Assembly (NCBI RefSeq): GCF_050269735.1
Contig: NZ_JBNNIX010000004.1
Span: 166,904-230,903, forward strand
Source: Paenisporosarcina sp050269735
Lineage (GTDB): Bacteria > Bacillota > Bacilli > Bacillales_A > Planococcaceae
Reading direction: 5' to 3'
DNA: 64,000 nucleotides
Positions 1 through 8,709 of the stretch are shown here, piece after piece (the first letter of the stretch is position 1; each line of letters begins with the position of its first letter). The notes under the pieces are model-generated. The model saw only the letters and a list, made by a program, of their open reading frames with translations. It made no database searches and was not told the origin of the DNA. The position numbers and the translations under genes were made by a program.

Positions 1-733
1 AATTTGTACATTCGCCCATCATAATGCCGACGCAGTCTTCGAATTTTCCGGCTATTTTTAAGTGGTTTAAATAACGGAAGACAGTATTAATCGGTTCATG
101 TGTATCTTCGAGACACAGAATCTTTCCTTCAGTATTTATCTCAAAAGAAGTGCCCAAGGTGTCAACAAAAGAAGTAAGGTTGCCCCCTACAATCGGACCG
201 GTGACATCTCCAGACACTTTGTTGACGAATGGAATTTCTGGGGGGTTCACAATTTCCCACGGCGCTGTTATGGCTGAAGTGGCAGCAAAATATTGGTTGA
301 AATTATAAGGTGGGGTACGGGAGTTGAAATCAAGTAACAATAAGCTTTGAAAAGTAATTAAATCTGAGTACTCATAAAGAGCGTTCAGTAAAATCGTTAT
401 GTCACTATATCCAGAAATGATTTTCGGATTTTGCTTGATGACATTAAAGTTAAGGAAAGGGAGAATGCCAGCAACTCCAACTCCTCCTCTGGTAGGTAGG
501 ATGCAGTTAACGGCTTTATTTTCAAACATCTTCATCAAATCCGCAGCACGTTCTTCGGCAGTCCCTGCTAGGAAACCAGTAGAATCATATGCATGATCTC
601 CGACAATCACGTTGAAACCCATATTCTTTAATGTGGCAATACCTTCATCAATTATCTGGGCACTTAATGGGCTCCCTAATGTTACAACGCCGATTGTGTC
701 ACCCGTTTTCAGTTGTGGAGGTTTTATGGCCAA
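1..733 (-). CDS. LD-carboxypeptidase (S66/MccF-YkfA family), 3' end cut by window edge
   Basis: Serine peptidase family expected to cleave L,D- or related amide bonds in muropeptides or peptide conjugates during wall recycling. The 244 residues visible read without stops from a TTG at 733, preceded by GGAAGGAG about ten bases upstream. The N-terminal Rossmann-like half has TRGGVG and then GYSDIT, the nucleophile elbow of S66 enzymes (Ser is the nucleophile). Downstream, GGNL and LEDTHEP match the second conserved block that supplies the catalytic Glu. The histidine block lies beyond position 1. Odd: the usual TFHGP loop after the elbow reads TFQSL here, so the family is clear but full activity is uncertain. 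It starts with TTG, so an ATG-only search misses it. Confidence 0.85.
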   Translation of the reverse strand, partial: MAIKPPQLKTGDTIGVVTLGSPLSAQIIDEGIATLKNMGFNVIVGDHAYDSTGFLAGTAEERAADLMKMFENKAVNCILPTRGGVGVAGILPFLNFNVIKQNPKIISGYSDITILLNALYEYSDLITFQSLLLLDFNSRTPPYNFNQYFAATSAITAPWEIVNPPEIPFVNKVSGDVTGPIVGGNLTSFVDTLGTSFEINTEGKILCLEDTHEPINTVFRYLNHLKIAGKFEDCVGIMMGECTN

Positions 734-895
734 TATTACTCAGCTCCTTCCAATACACAAATATTCCTCTAATATATGGTTCAACTAATAAAGAAAGTAC
801 TGAAAAGATAAGCAAATTCATCGTTAAACAGACTGATATATGATTTTCACCAGAAACAGATGTAAACTAAAGAAAACTATTGATAGGGTGATTTT

Positions 896-2092
896 ATGAA
901 ACAAACTATAAAGCTAAAAGTGAAATCTTCATTTGCTAAAAATATGAAAGCGGGTTATCCACTCATTACGGAAGACGCAATTATAAATATGAAGGATTTA
1001 AAAGAGGAAGGGGCAATCATTGAGCTTTTTGATGATCAGCAACGATTTCTAGGCAAAGGCTATTACGGCAAACAAAATAAGGGTCGCGGATGGGTATTGA
1101 GCCGAAATCAACATGAAACATTCGATGTGTCATTTTTTGAACAGAAATTAAAAATGGCCATCGAACATCGAACGTCATTATTCCAGGACGAGAGAACGAC
1201 TGCATTTCGTATTTTTAATGGCGAAGGTGACGGTATTGGTGGTTTTACGATTGATTATTATGATGGATATTATGTCATCAGTTGGTACAGCGAAGGTGTT
1301 TACCAGTTTAAGAATGAAGTGATTCAGGCATTATCCAATTTGGTCGACGTAAAAGGGCTATACGAAAAGAAACGTTTTGCATCTCAAGGTTCTTATATGG
1401 AAGATGAAGATTTTATTTCGGGTGAAAAGGCTCCCGAACCACTGCTTGTAAAAGAAAATGACATAAATTTTGCCGTGTATTTAAACGATGGCGCGATGGT
1501 TGGAATCTTCTTGGATCAACGTGACGTACGTAAAACAATTCGGGATAATTATTCAAAAGGGAAAAGTGTCTTGAATACCTTTTCTTATACTGGTGCATTT
1601 TCAGTGGCAGCTGCACTTGGTGGAGCCGTGAAAACGACGAGCGTCGATCTTGCAAATCGTAGTAAAAGCAAAACCATAGAGCAGTTCAGTGTGAATGGAA
1701 TTGATTTTGAAGCCCAAGACATTATTGTAGAAGACGTTTTTCACTATTTTAAATATGCGGTTCGAAAAGAATTGAAATTTGATTTGGTGATTTTAGACCC
1801 TCCAAGCTTTGCCCGTTCGAAAAAGCATACCTTCAGCGCAGGGAAAGACTATCCAGAGTTGCTTATGCAGGCAATTGCCATCACGGAGAAAAACGGCATA
1901 ATTGTCGCCTCAACAAACTGCAGTACATTTGGCATGACAAAGTTTAAGGGATTTATTGAAAAAGCGTTTAAACAATCTGGTGAAAATTATAAAATTCGCG
2001 AAGAGTTTTCTCTTCCGAAAGACTTTAAAACCATCGAACACTTTAAAGAGGGCGACTATTTAAAAGTTGTATTTATTGAAAAACATTCGTAA
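896..2092 (+). CDS. Class I SAM-dependent rRNA methyltransferase, RlmI/YwbD family
   Basis: Predicted 23S rRNA cytosine-C5 methyltransferase acting in the cytoplasm on the large subunit. The 398 residues have the family's length and order: an N-terminal PUA RNA-binding domain (about 1-75), a linker domain, then a Rossmann catalytic domain. The SAM-binding stretch NTFSYTGAFSVAA lies near residue 225, the motif IV DPPSFARSK near 300, and STNCSTF with a candidate catalytic Cys near 340. The ATG at 896 follows AGGGTGAT at a suitable distance. It appears monocistronic, with 160 bp on the left (divergent from the LD-carboxypeptidase) and 187 bp on the right. Family assignment is secure; the exact target base is inferred. 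Confidence 0.9.
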   Translation: MKQTIKLKVKSSFAKNMKAGYPLITEDAIINMKDLKEEGAIIELFDDQQRFLGKGYYGKQNKGRGWVLSRNQHETFDVSFFEQKLKMAIEHRTSLFQDERTTAFRIFNGEGDGIGGFTIDYYDGYYVISWYSEGVYQFKNEVIQALSNLVDVKGLYEKKRFASQGSYMEDEDFISGEKAPEPLLVKENDINFAVYLNDGAMVGIFLDQRDVRKTIRDNYSKGKSVLNTFSYTGAFSVAAALGGAVKTTSVDLANRSKSKTIEQFSVNGIDFEAQDIIVEDVFHYFKYAVRKELKFDLVILDPPSFARSKKHTFSAGKDYPELLMQAIAITEKNGIIVASTNCSTFGMTKFKGFIEKAFKQSGENYKIREEFSLPKDFKTIEHFKEGDYLKVVFIEKHS

Positions 2093-2279
2093 TAAAAAAT
2101 TTGGTAATAAATGTAATATATTGAATGGTTATGATATACTGCCCATAGGATTATCGACTTGAATAATAATGACTATAAAATGTTTGAAAATATAACATTT
2201 GTGATAAATAAGTCATATAAATAACAACTCGTTTTTACATTAACGTTCAGTAAATGATTTGCAGATAGGGGGGATAGAC

Positions 2280-3398
2280 ATGCTGTATATTAAGGAATAC
2301 TTGGTCAATTTTTCAGTTTTAATCACGATTATTTATTTAGCTGGTTTTTTATATAAACAGTTTTTAGTGAATTCCAGCCAAAAATTAATTGCGTTCAGCC
2401 TCGTTGTGATTGCAATTTTAGCTGGCTGGTGTTCAATGTTCTTTGGTATTCACTTAAATGATTCGGTTATTTTTGACTTGCGGTTTATTCCCATCCTTAT
2501 TGCAACCATGTACGCTCGTAACCCTCTCTATATTTTGCTTATTGGAGTGGGCATTGGAATAGCGAGGTTTTCTTTCGGAATCACGGAAGCTGCTACAGCT
2601 GGCTTCATTACACTGATTATTCTTTCAGGAGTTGGAATGATTCTTTCTTGGGTGACTCGATCTTGGAGCGTTTATTCAAAAATGTTTTTAGTCGTGTTCT
2701 CGTTAAATATTGTAAATACAGGTTCAATCGGTTATTTAGGCGTAATACCCCTTTCGGAATATTTACAAGTTATATTACCTTCTTCTTTACCAATCAATAT
2801 TTTACTGAGCTTTTTCATTTTATGGATCGTGAAAGATTTGAGTGACGAGTATGTATATAAAACTCAGCTAATAAATTCTGCTAGGAAAGATCCGTTGACT
2901 CAGATCTATAACCGACGTGCTTTCATGCATTATTATGAATTATATACAACGAAGAAAAAGGATGTATTTCCTCTTTCGGTGGCATTTATTGATATTGATC
3001 ATTTCAAAAATGTGAACGATAAATACGGGCACATTGTTGGAGATGTTGTTCTTCAAAAAGTAAGCAGTATGATTAAAAATAATCTGAGAAGTATCGATAT
3101 TATCTCAAGGTATGGGGGAGAAGAATTCGTTGTCATATTACCTTTTTGCAATGAAGAAGATGCTCGGCAAATTATGGAGAGAATACGTTATACTACAGAA
3201 ACGCATCCCATTGTAGTAGAAGATTTAATCATTAATATTACATTATCTGTTGGAATTGCAACTTCTCCAGTAATAGAGGCGAAGAAATTGCTTGAAGAAG
3301 CTGATATTGCACTTTATGCGGCAAAAGAGAATGGTCGAAACCAAGTAGAATCTGCAAAAAAGGATGATATCGTATCTTCCATGGTTGCATATAATTAA
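2280..3398 (+). CDS. Diguanylate cyclase with 5TM (LytS-type) sensor domain
   Basis: Membrane-bound GGDEF protein predicted to make cyclic di-GMP from two GTP. Residues 1-190 form five or six hydrophobic helices with the block DLRFIPILIATMYARNP, typical of the 5TMR-LYT sensor. The GGDEF domain follows from about residue 200, with DPLTQIYNRRAF at its start and the active site RYGGEEFVVILP near residue 280. The product-inhibition site RxxD (RSID) stands exactly five residues before GGEEF, so allosteric feedback is likely. I chose ATG 2280, preceded by ATAGGGGGGATAGAC, over an upstream TTG at 2259. The next gene carries a related sensor. A weak terminator follows. Confidence 0.93.
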   Translation: MLYIKEYLVNFSVLITIIYLAGFLYKQFLVNSSQKLIAFSLVVIAILAGWCSMFFGIHLNDSVIFDLRFIPILIATMYARNPLYILLIGVGIGIARFSFGITEAATAGFITLIILSGVGMILSWVTRSWSVYSKMFLVVFSLNIVNTGSIGYLGVIPLSEYLQVILPSSLPINILLSFFILWIVKDLSDEYVYKTQLINSARKDPLTQIYNRRAFMHYYELYTTKKKDVFPLSVAFIDIDHFKNVNDKYGHIVGDVVLQKVSSMIKNNLRSIDIISRYGGEEFVVILPFCNEEDARQIMERIRYTTETHPIVVEDLIINITLSVGIATSPVIEAKKLLEEADIALYAAKENGRNQVESAKKDDIVSSMVAYN

Positions 3399-3412
3399 AA
3401 ATAGCTAAATTG

Positions 3413-3448
3413 AAACGCTTGTAAGATTATTCCTTTCAGGCGTTTTTA
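3413..3448 (+). terminator. Probable weak terminator after the diguanylate cyclase
   Basis: AACGCTTG and CAGGCGTT can pair across a 16-base loop, with one G-U pair, and are followed by TTTATAT. It sits 14 bp after the stop codon. The long loop makes it a weak candidate. Confidence 0.5.
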
Positions 3449-3590
3449 TATGCATATTATTAGTGATTAAACTTCAATAATTTATAAAAATTAAATTATT
3501 CAGATTGTATTAAATAATCAATAAAAAGGTTGTTTAATATTTTTAGTACAGATAATATTTATTTATTAACATAATGGAAGAGGTGAAACT

Positions 3591-4835
3591 GTGGAATCCC
3601 TAACCGTACATTTTCTTTTTAATCTATCTCTATTAATTGTCTTCCTGTTTTTTTGTGTTTTATGGGCTGAGAAATCATATGAAAAGAATATGTACCGGGA
3701 AACAGCTACGTTGTATTTTATCGTTTCTTTGGTGTTATGTTATGTATTTTCATACCGCTTAACCGAAGATATGATATTAGATTTGCGAATTGTCCCTTTT
3801 TTGATAGGTGGGCTCTATTTGGGGCTAAGTCCGATATTGGGTCTAGTGCTAATTATTATACGTGGATTTTATGGGATTGATATCGGATTCTATCTGGCCT
3901 TTTTATTTTATGGGTTATTCAGCTGGTTAATATGGTACATTTCTCCTTGGTTTTTGAGACTGTCATCTAAATACAGAATACTTTTTTCTGTAGGATTGAC
4001 TTTATTGATAAGTTTGCTTATTTTAGTTGGCCTTGAGATTCTTTCACCACCTATACATACTTTCGATTTTTGGTTTGCTTATCTTTTTGTACCACCCCTG
4101 GGAGTTGCCATGATTTCTTATATCATCGAGTGTATTAGAAGAAACATTGTTCTTCGTCAAAGTTTGGTAAAAGCAGAAAAATTGGAAGCGGTTGAACAGA
4201 TGGGTGCCGCCATTTCTCATGAGATTCGTAATCCACTGACGTCTGCCATGGGTTTTGTACAACTTTTGGAAGATCATCAACTTGATTTGGATAAGAGAAA
4301 TCAATATCTCGCCATTTTAAAAGAGGAGTTACAATCAGCCGAAAATGTAATACAGGACTATTTAACATTCTCTAAACCGACAATAGAATCCGTAGAAGTA
4401 TTTCAAGTGGAAGAAGAGCTTAATCAAATACTGAAATTATTGCAACCGTCCGCAAATTGGAACTCAGTAAAAGTGGTGAGTGACTATAATTCTTTAAATT
4501 ATATACAAGGCGATTGTCAAAAATTTCATCAATGTTTTGTTAATGTAATGAAAAATGCAATTGAGTCAATGCCAAATGGAGGCACGTTATCAGTTTCCTC
4601 GCAATCAAATACTACTCATGTGACCATAAAGATTCAGGATACAGGAGTTGGAATGACGAAAGAACAAATAGAACGTTTAGGTGAACCTTATTATTCAACG
4701 AAAGGTGATAAAGGGACAGGCCTAGGTGTAATGGTTGTAAACAGTATTGTCAAGGCAATGAATGGAACGATTCAAGTTAAGAGTAAAGTAGGAGCAGGAA
4801 CAATATTTACATTTAATTTTCAGTTGTATACGTAA
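3591..4835 (+). CDS. Sensor histidine kinase, KinB-like, with 5TM sensor
   Basis: Membrane histidine kinase of the group that includes the sporulation phosphorelay kinase KinB. Residues 1-180 contain about six hydrophobic helices with DLRIVPFLIGGLYLG, matching the sensor block of the cyclase just upstream. The dimerisation/H-box is AAISHEIRNPLTSA, with phospho-accepting His near residue 210. The HATPase domain shows NVMKNAIESM (N box), DTGVGM (G1) and GTGLGVMVVNSI (G2). The start is GTG 3591 after GAAGAGGTGAAACT. No response regulator gene is nearby, as expected for an orphan kinase feeding Spo0F or Spo0A. The kinase call is certain; the sporulation role is inferred from architecture and the spore genes in the window. 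Confidence 0.9.
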   Translation: MESLTVHFLFNLSLLIVFLFFCVLWAEKSYEKNMYRETATLYFIVSLVLCYVFSYRLTEDMILDLRIVPFLIGGLYLGLSPILGLVLIIIRGFYGIDIGFYLAFLFYGLFSWLIWYISPWFLRLSSKYRILFSVGLTLLISLLILVGLEILSPPIHTFDFWFAYLFVPPLGVAMISYIIECIRRNIVLRQSLVKAEKLEAVEQMGAAISHEIRNPLTSAMGFVQLLEDHQLDLDKRNQYLAILKEELQSAENVIQDYLTFSKPTIESVEVFQVEEELNQILKLLQPSANWNSVKVVSDYNSLNYIQGDCQKFHQCFVNVMKNAIESMPNGGTLSVSSQSNTTHVTIKIQDTGVGMTKEQIERLGEPYYSTKGDKGTGLGVMVVNSIVKAMNGTIQVKSKVGAGTIFTFNFQLYT

Positions 4836-4880
4836 TGTAATCGAATTTCATAAGTCACTGTCGGCAACATTACAAAATTA

Positions 4881-4916
4881 AAATGGTCGTTCCCAGCTGA
4901 AGGGAACGACCATTTT
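4881..4916. terminator. Bidirectional terminator between kinase and CAP-domain gene
   Basis: Perfect inverted repeat AAATGGTCGTTCCC / GGGAACGACCATTT around a 7-base loop, with A-rich and T-rich flanks on both sides. It lies between convergent genes and can serve both strands. Confidence 0.9.
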
Positions 4917-4947
4917 TCATATAAATATTGGTTGAATCGAGAGATAT

Positions 4948-6078
4948 TTAAGGTGTATAAAAATTCTCAGTGTAGTAGGGCTGATTTTCATCGTTAAACG
5001 CTACGCCAACCCCAAGCAATTGAAAATCGCTTTTTAAAAGATTTTTGCGATGGCCGATTGAATTCATCAATCCTTCATGTGCAAAAATACTACTGGACTG
5101 ACCATAAGCTAAATTTTCACCAGCTACAGAATAATTAATGTTATCCATCGTCATGCGGTCAAACGGAGATTGTCCAGATAAATTGGTATGACTGAAATAA
5201 TTTTGTTCCGCCATATCGAGACTGTGTTTATAAGCCGTCACTCTGACCTTAGATTCCCATTTAACAGGTGGTACACTGTGATGGACACGTGCAGCATTTG
5301 TCAGATCAAATAATTGGAATTCAAAGCCTTTTTGTAATTCCTCACTTGTGTTACCGTATAAAGCTCCTTTTTGATTTTCCATATTTTCCGAAATAATTTG
5401 AATAGCTGTGACTGTGTTTTTTTCATGAACGTCGTAAAAAACAGTGACATAAACATTTTCAATTAAATAGGTATCCATCTCTCCGTCAGTATTCAACAGG
5501 TATCGGACGTTGCCTTTTTGAATGTATTGAATTGGTTTCCCTAAAGCTTGGTGAACGACAGATTTTGGACTGTTCAACTTGAAGCCGTATGAGGACGCTA
5601 TCAAGTCGTTATTAGTAAATAAGCCGTTTACTTGTTGACCCTCATCAAACGAAACCATTAAAAAGTTTTGATAGTCTGTATGATAGGTATGCCATTCTGT
5701 GCCATATTCATTTTTAGTTATACGCTTTGCTTTGCCAAGTTCAGCATTAACAATTTTCATGTTATCCCCAATTTGTAGGTTATGGACGGAGAATAAACCT
5801 TCGGAAGGAGTCGCCAAAGCAGGTTTTTCTACTTCATTGACAGGCGCATACTTCGTTTCTCCAGCTTCCATCGTCAACTTTTCTGGAATGGTAGCAACCT
5901 TTTTGGATAAATCGTCGATAATGGGCTGTTCTTTTAAATAGTCGTATCCTTTTATTACTTGTGCATCAATTTTATCCAAAAATGATACATCTAAGAAGCC
6001 ACTGACTGGTTTTTCCCATAGTGGACTTGTTAAATATGCTGCAAAAAGTAATGTGAGGATTAATTTAATGTAGCCCAA
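4948..6078 (-). CDS. CAP-domain (SCP/PR-1) protein with CAP-associated N-terminal domain, YlbC-like
   Basis: Exported or membrane-anchored protein of 376 residues. The N-terminus (about 1-22) is one hydrophobic segment usable as signal or anchor. Residues about 90-230 match the CAP-associated domain (LQIGDNMKIVNAELGKAKR). The C-terminal CAP domain shows NAARVHHSVPPVKW, HSLDMAEQNYFSHT, GENLAYG and GHRKNLL, the hallmarks of bacterial CAP proteins. B. subtilis YlbC has this architecture; its function is unknown, with a spore- or wall-associated role suspected. The start is a TTG at 6078 after AAGGGTGGAAC. It faces the kinase gene and shares its terminator. Confidence 0.85.
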   Translation of the reverse strand: MGYIKLILTLLFAAYLTSPLWEKPVSGFLDVSFLDKIDAQVIKGYDYLKEQPIIDDLSKKVATIPEKLTMEAGETKYAPVNEVEKPALATPSEGLFSVHNLQIGDNMKIVNAELGKAKRITKNEYGTEWHTYHTDYQNFLMVSFDEGQQVNGLFTNNDLIASSYGFKLNSPKSVVHQALGKPIQYIQKGNVRYLLNTDGEMDTYLIENVYVTVFYDVHEKNTVTAIQIISENMENQKGALYGNTSEELQKGFEFQLFDLTNAARVHHSVPPVKWESKVRVTAYKHSLDMAEQNYFSHTNLSGQSPFDRMTMDNINYSVAGENLAYGQSSSIFAHEGLMNSIGHRKNLLKSDFQLLGVGVAFNDENQPYYTENFYTP

Positions 6079-6254
6079 TTTTGTTCCACCCTTATCGTCA
6101 AATTGTATTCTCGTAACTGGAAAATACTTGTTATTTGACAGTATATCCAGCGGACCCTGGATGAATACGTGATAAGTAGCTGTTTCTTAAAAACAATATG
6201 AAAATGTAACGTTAAGCATTAGAATAATAGTATTACGAGAAAGATAATGGGTGT

Positions 6255-6842
6255 ATGATGGAATCGATTATAAGATATATACAAGACATGGGCTTTTATA
6301 TGGTATTGATATTACCTGTCATACTAGTGGTCCGTATCATTCAAATAAAGCGAAATCATATACAAGTTGTACTCTTACGGGAATGTGGAATTGTTCTGTT
6401 TTTCATGTTCATGGCGGGGTTGTTGTCCCAGACAATTTTACCTTCAATGAGCAACCACAGCGGGGAAATGCACTTTGTAAATGGAGATCATCAAGCGATT
6501 AACCTGGAACCATTCCGTGTTTTGATTGAAACGTATAATGCTATTAAATATCTGAACTTGTGGCAACCGTTTTTTATCAATTTTATGGGTAATATTGTTA
6601 TGTTTCTTCCAATTGGCTTTTTTCTTCCGTTGTTATGGAAAAAATTTAATCGGGCCTGGAAAGTAATCGGGTCAGGATTGCTTCTGTCGTTAGCCATTGA
6701 AATTTTACAGCTACCCCAAATGCGCAGTAGTGACGTAGACGATTTATGGCTTAATACACTGGGGACTGCCTTTGGCTATTTATTGTTTAGAAAGCTCCCA
6801 AAAAATTTCAAGAAATGGTTTAAGACTAAAAACTCTGGGTAA
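6255..6842 (+). CDS. VanZ-family membrane protein
   Basis: Integral membrane protein of 195 residues with five predicted helices. Typical VanZ signatures are NLEPFRV near residue 75, NFMGNIVMFLPIGFFLPLL at about 115-135, and the C-terminal SLAIEILQLPQMRSSDVDDLWLNTLG, where the acidic block follows the fourth helix. VanZ was named for low-level teicoplanin resistance in enterococci, but most family members are housekeeping proteins of unknown function. Two ATGs (6255, 6258) are possible. A 50-codon ORF follows by 37 bp and may be co-transcribed. Confidence 0.85.
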   Translation: MMESIIRYIQDMGFYMVLILPVILVVRIIQIKRNHIQVVLLRECGIVLFFMFMAGLLSQTILPSMSNHSGEMHFVNGDHQAINLEPFRVLIETYNAIKYLNLWQPFFINFMGNIVMFLPIGFFLPLLWKKFNRAWKVIGSGLLLSLAIEILQLPQMRSSDVDDLWLNTLGTAFGYLLFRKLPKNFKKWFKTKNSG

Positions 6843-6879
6843 ATAACGAAGGAGTCTAGAAATTAAGGAGTTTTATAGT

Positions 6880-7032
6880 ATGATCCCACCAGTAGAAACA
6901 AAAATGGACGGTAAGAAAATGACCGTTATAGATTATTTAGTTGAAAATGGAGTATTTAAAGTTGAAGGAAAACAATTATATGAATTATCCCTATATGAAT
7001 TATTAAAAGAACATATGGAAAAAGCTGAGTAA
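6880..7032 (+). CDS. 50-residue protein resembling the Fur-regulated basic protein A (FbpA) family
   Basis: Short ORF preceded by AAGGAG at ideal spacing. The C-terminal half LVENGVFKVEGKQLYELSLY resembles the signature of the FbpA-type family (a short K-DGKQLYELTLSELE-like block) seen in Bacillus small proteins. The similarity is recalled, not computed. Unlike B. subtilis FbpA it is not basic overall, and I find no clear Fur box in front of vanZ, so iron control is not supported here. It may be translated from the vanZ transcript. A terminator follows at once. Confidence 0.65.
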   Translation: MIPPVETKMDGKKMTVIDYLVENGVFKVEGKQLYELSLYELLKEHMEKAE

Positions 7033-7041
7033 TAATGTGTC

Positions 7042-7079
7042 AGAGTCGCAGGAGCAATCCTGTTACTCTGGCTCTTTTT
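7042..7079 (+). terminator. Terminator after vanZ and the 50-residue gene
   Basis: Nested hairpin AGAGT-CG-CAGGA / TCCTG-TT-ACTCT with a 4-base loop, followed by GGCTCTTTTTG. It closes the vanZ transcript ten bases after the stop codon. Confidence 0.75.
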
Positions 7080-7160
7080 GTATACGAAGAAGTGAATGTT
7101 TTTTCTTAAAACAGATATAAAGTGACATTTAAATTAATTATGGAAAAATGATATAATTTT

Positions 7161-7427
7161 TTGGAACGCAATCGGTTTTTGACTGATGAAACCGCATTGA
7201 GTAAATCGTTGGATGATTTGCAACTTGATGCTTTAGTCTTTCCGCAAGACCATGGATGCAGTATAGGAGCTGCCGCAGGTACTCCATCTATTACTGTTCC
7301 TGCAGGTTTTTCCAAAGCAGGAGAACCATTTGAAATCACTTTTTCAGGCAGAGCTTGGAGTGAGCCCATGCTCATTACAATGGCTTATGCATTTGAACAA
7401 AAAGTAAATGCTCGGAGAAAACCGTAA
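7161..7427 (+). pseudogene. Remnant of an amidase-signature enzyme (C-terminal ~88 codons)
   Basis: The reading frame matches only the C-terminal part of a GatA-like amidase: LDALVFPQ, then a block like GTPSITVPAGF, then the ending SEPMLITMAYAFEQKVNARRKP, which is the usual amidase tail. The roughly 390 N-terminal residues, including the Ser-Ser-Lys catalytic triad, are absent. The frame is closed by a TGA just upstream, and the only start is a TTG without a ribosome-binding site. I read it as a deletion remnant, not a functional small gene. No mobile element is visible at the break. Confidence 0.8.
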
Positions 7428-7485
7428 TTCACGGTACAATATAAAAACAAACTATGTTTTTTTGGAAAAGAGAGTTGATATCACA

Positions 7486-8706
7486 ATGACAACAAATTCA
7501 TTTTTACCTATATTACTTGGTTCTGATATGAATGCTTATGGAATGGCACGAGCTTTTCACGAAGCTTATGGCTTGAAGCCGCTAGTCCTTGGACGCATGA
7601 ACTTATCAGCAACACAAGACAGCAAAATCCTGGATTTTCAGGTAATCCCACGTTTAAACGAACAGGACGTATTCGTTCCTGCCCTTATTAAAGTAGCGGG
7701 TGAACATGCAGATAAAAAGTTATTGCTTCTTGCATGTGGCGATGATTACGCAAAATTAATTATTAAAAATAAAGAGCAGTTACTTCCTTATTTTGCAGTT
7801 CCTTATATTGATGAAAAATTGATGGATCGCATCGTACTAAAAGAAAACTTCTATAACATTTGCGAGCAATACGGATTTGCTTATCCTAAAACGTCACTTT
7901 GCACATATGACACAAAGGATACGTTTACGATTGACTTTATGTACCCGATCATCATCAAAGCATCGAACTCTGTAGCGTACTGGAATTGCTCATTCCCTGG
8001 TAAGAAAAAAGTGTTTGTCGCACACGATGAAGCAGAAAAGAATGCCATTATCGAAGCAATTTACAGTTCATCTTACAAAGATAATTTAACCATCCAGGAA
8101 TTCATACCAGGTGACGATTCCTACATGCGCGTGTTGAACGCATACGTTGGAAAAGATGGCAAAGTAAAACTCATGTCACTTGGGAATCCAATCCTGGAAG
8201 AACATTCTCCGGAAGGTATCGGAAGCTATGCGGCAATCATCAATACATTTGATGAAGCACTGCTCGATCGAGTTCGTGTATTCCTCGAAGATATCGGCTA
8301 CATTGGCTTTGCGAATTTTGATATGAAGCTTGATTTACGCGACGGTGAATACAAACTGTTTGAAATCAACTTGCGAAATGGACGCAGCAGCTACTATGTA
8401 ACGGCAAGTGGACACAATTTGATGAAATATGTGGCAGATGACCATATGCTTGATATTCCACAAACCTTAACATATGCGAAGGACAAGCATTTATGGATGA
8501 TCATCCCTAAAGGTGTGTTATTCAAATATGCTCAAAACGAGCAATTGAAACAAGAAGCTAAAGAGTTAATTGCTGATGGTAAAGTAACGAATCACTTGTT
8601 CTACAAAGAAGATTTTAATCCGAAACGTTGGGCGAAATTGACGCTGAATAATTTGAATTACTACCGCAAATATAAAAAATACTTCAACAACAAAGGTTTG
8701 TCATAA
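7486..8706 (+). CDS. ATP-grasp carboxylate-amine ligase, probable D-aspartate (D-amino acid) ligase
   Basis: Cytoplasmic ATP-grasp enzyme of 406 residues that activates a carboxylate as acyl phosphate and joins it to an amine. Visible features are the N-terminal LLGSDMNAYGMARAF, a central PIIIKASNS nucleotide-binding lysine region, LTIQEFIPGDDSYMR, and the metal-binding blocks NFDMKLD and FEINLRNGRSS. Length and architecture resemble the Enterococcus faecium D-aspartate ligase that builds the D-Asx bridge. The gene directly downstream encodes an Asp/Glu-type racemase, which would supply the substrate. I start at ATG 7486 (MTTNSF); a longer frame from 7408 overlaps the amidase remnant. The class is secure; the substrate is inferred. 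Confidence 0.8.
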   Translation: MTTNSFLPILLGSDMNAYGMARAFHEAYGLKPLVLGRMNLSATQDSKILDFQVIPRLNEQDVFVPALIKVAGEHADKKLLLLACGDDYAKLIIKNKEQLLPYFAVPYIDEKLMDRIVLKENFYNICEQYGFAYPKTSLCTYDTKDTFTIDFMYPIIIKASNSVAYWNCSFPGKKKVFVAHDEAEKNAIIEAIYSSSYKDNLTIQEFIPGDDSYMRVLNAYVGKDGKVKLMSLGNPILEEHSPEGIGSYAAIINTFDEALLDRVRVFLEDIGYIGFANFDMKLDLRDGEYKLFEINLRNGRSSYYVTASGHNLMKYVADDHMLDIPQTLTYAKDKHLWMIIPKGVLFKYAQNEQLKQEAKELIADGKVTNHLFYKEDFNPKRWAKLTLNNLNYYRKYKKYFNNKGLS

Positions 8707-8709
8707 GTT

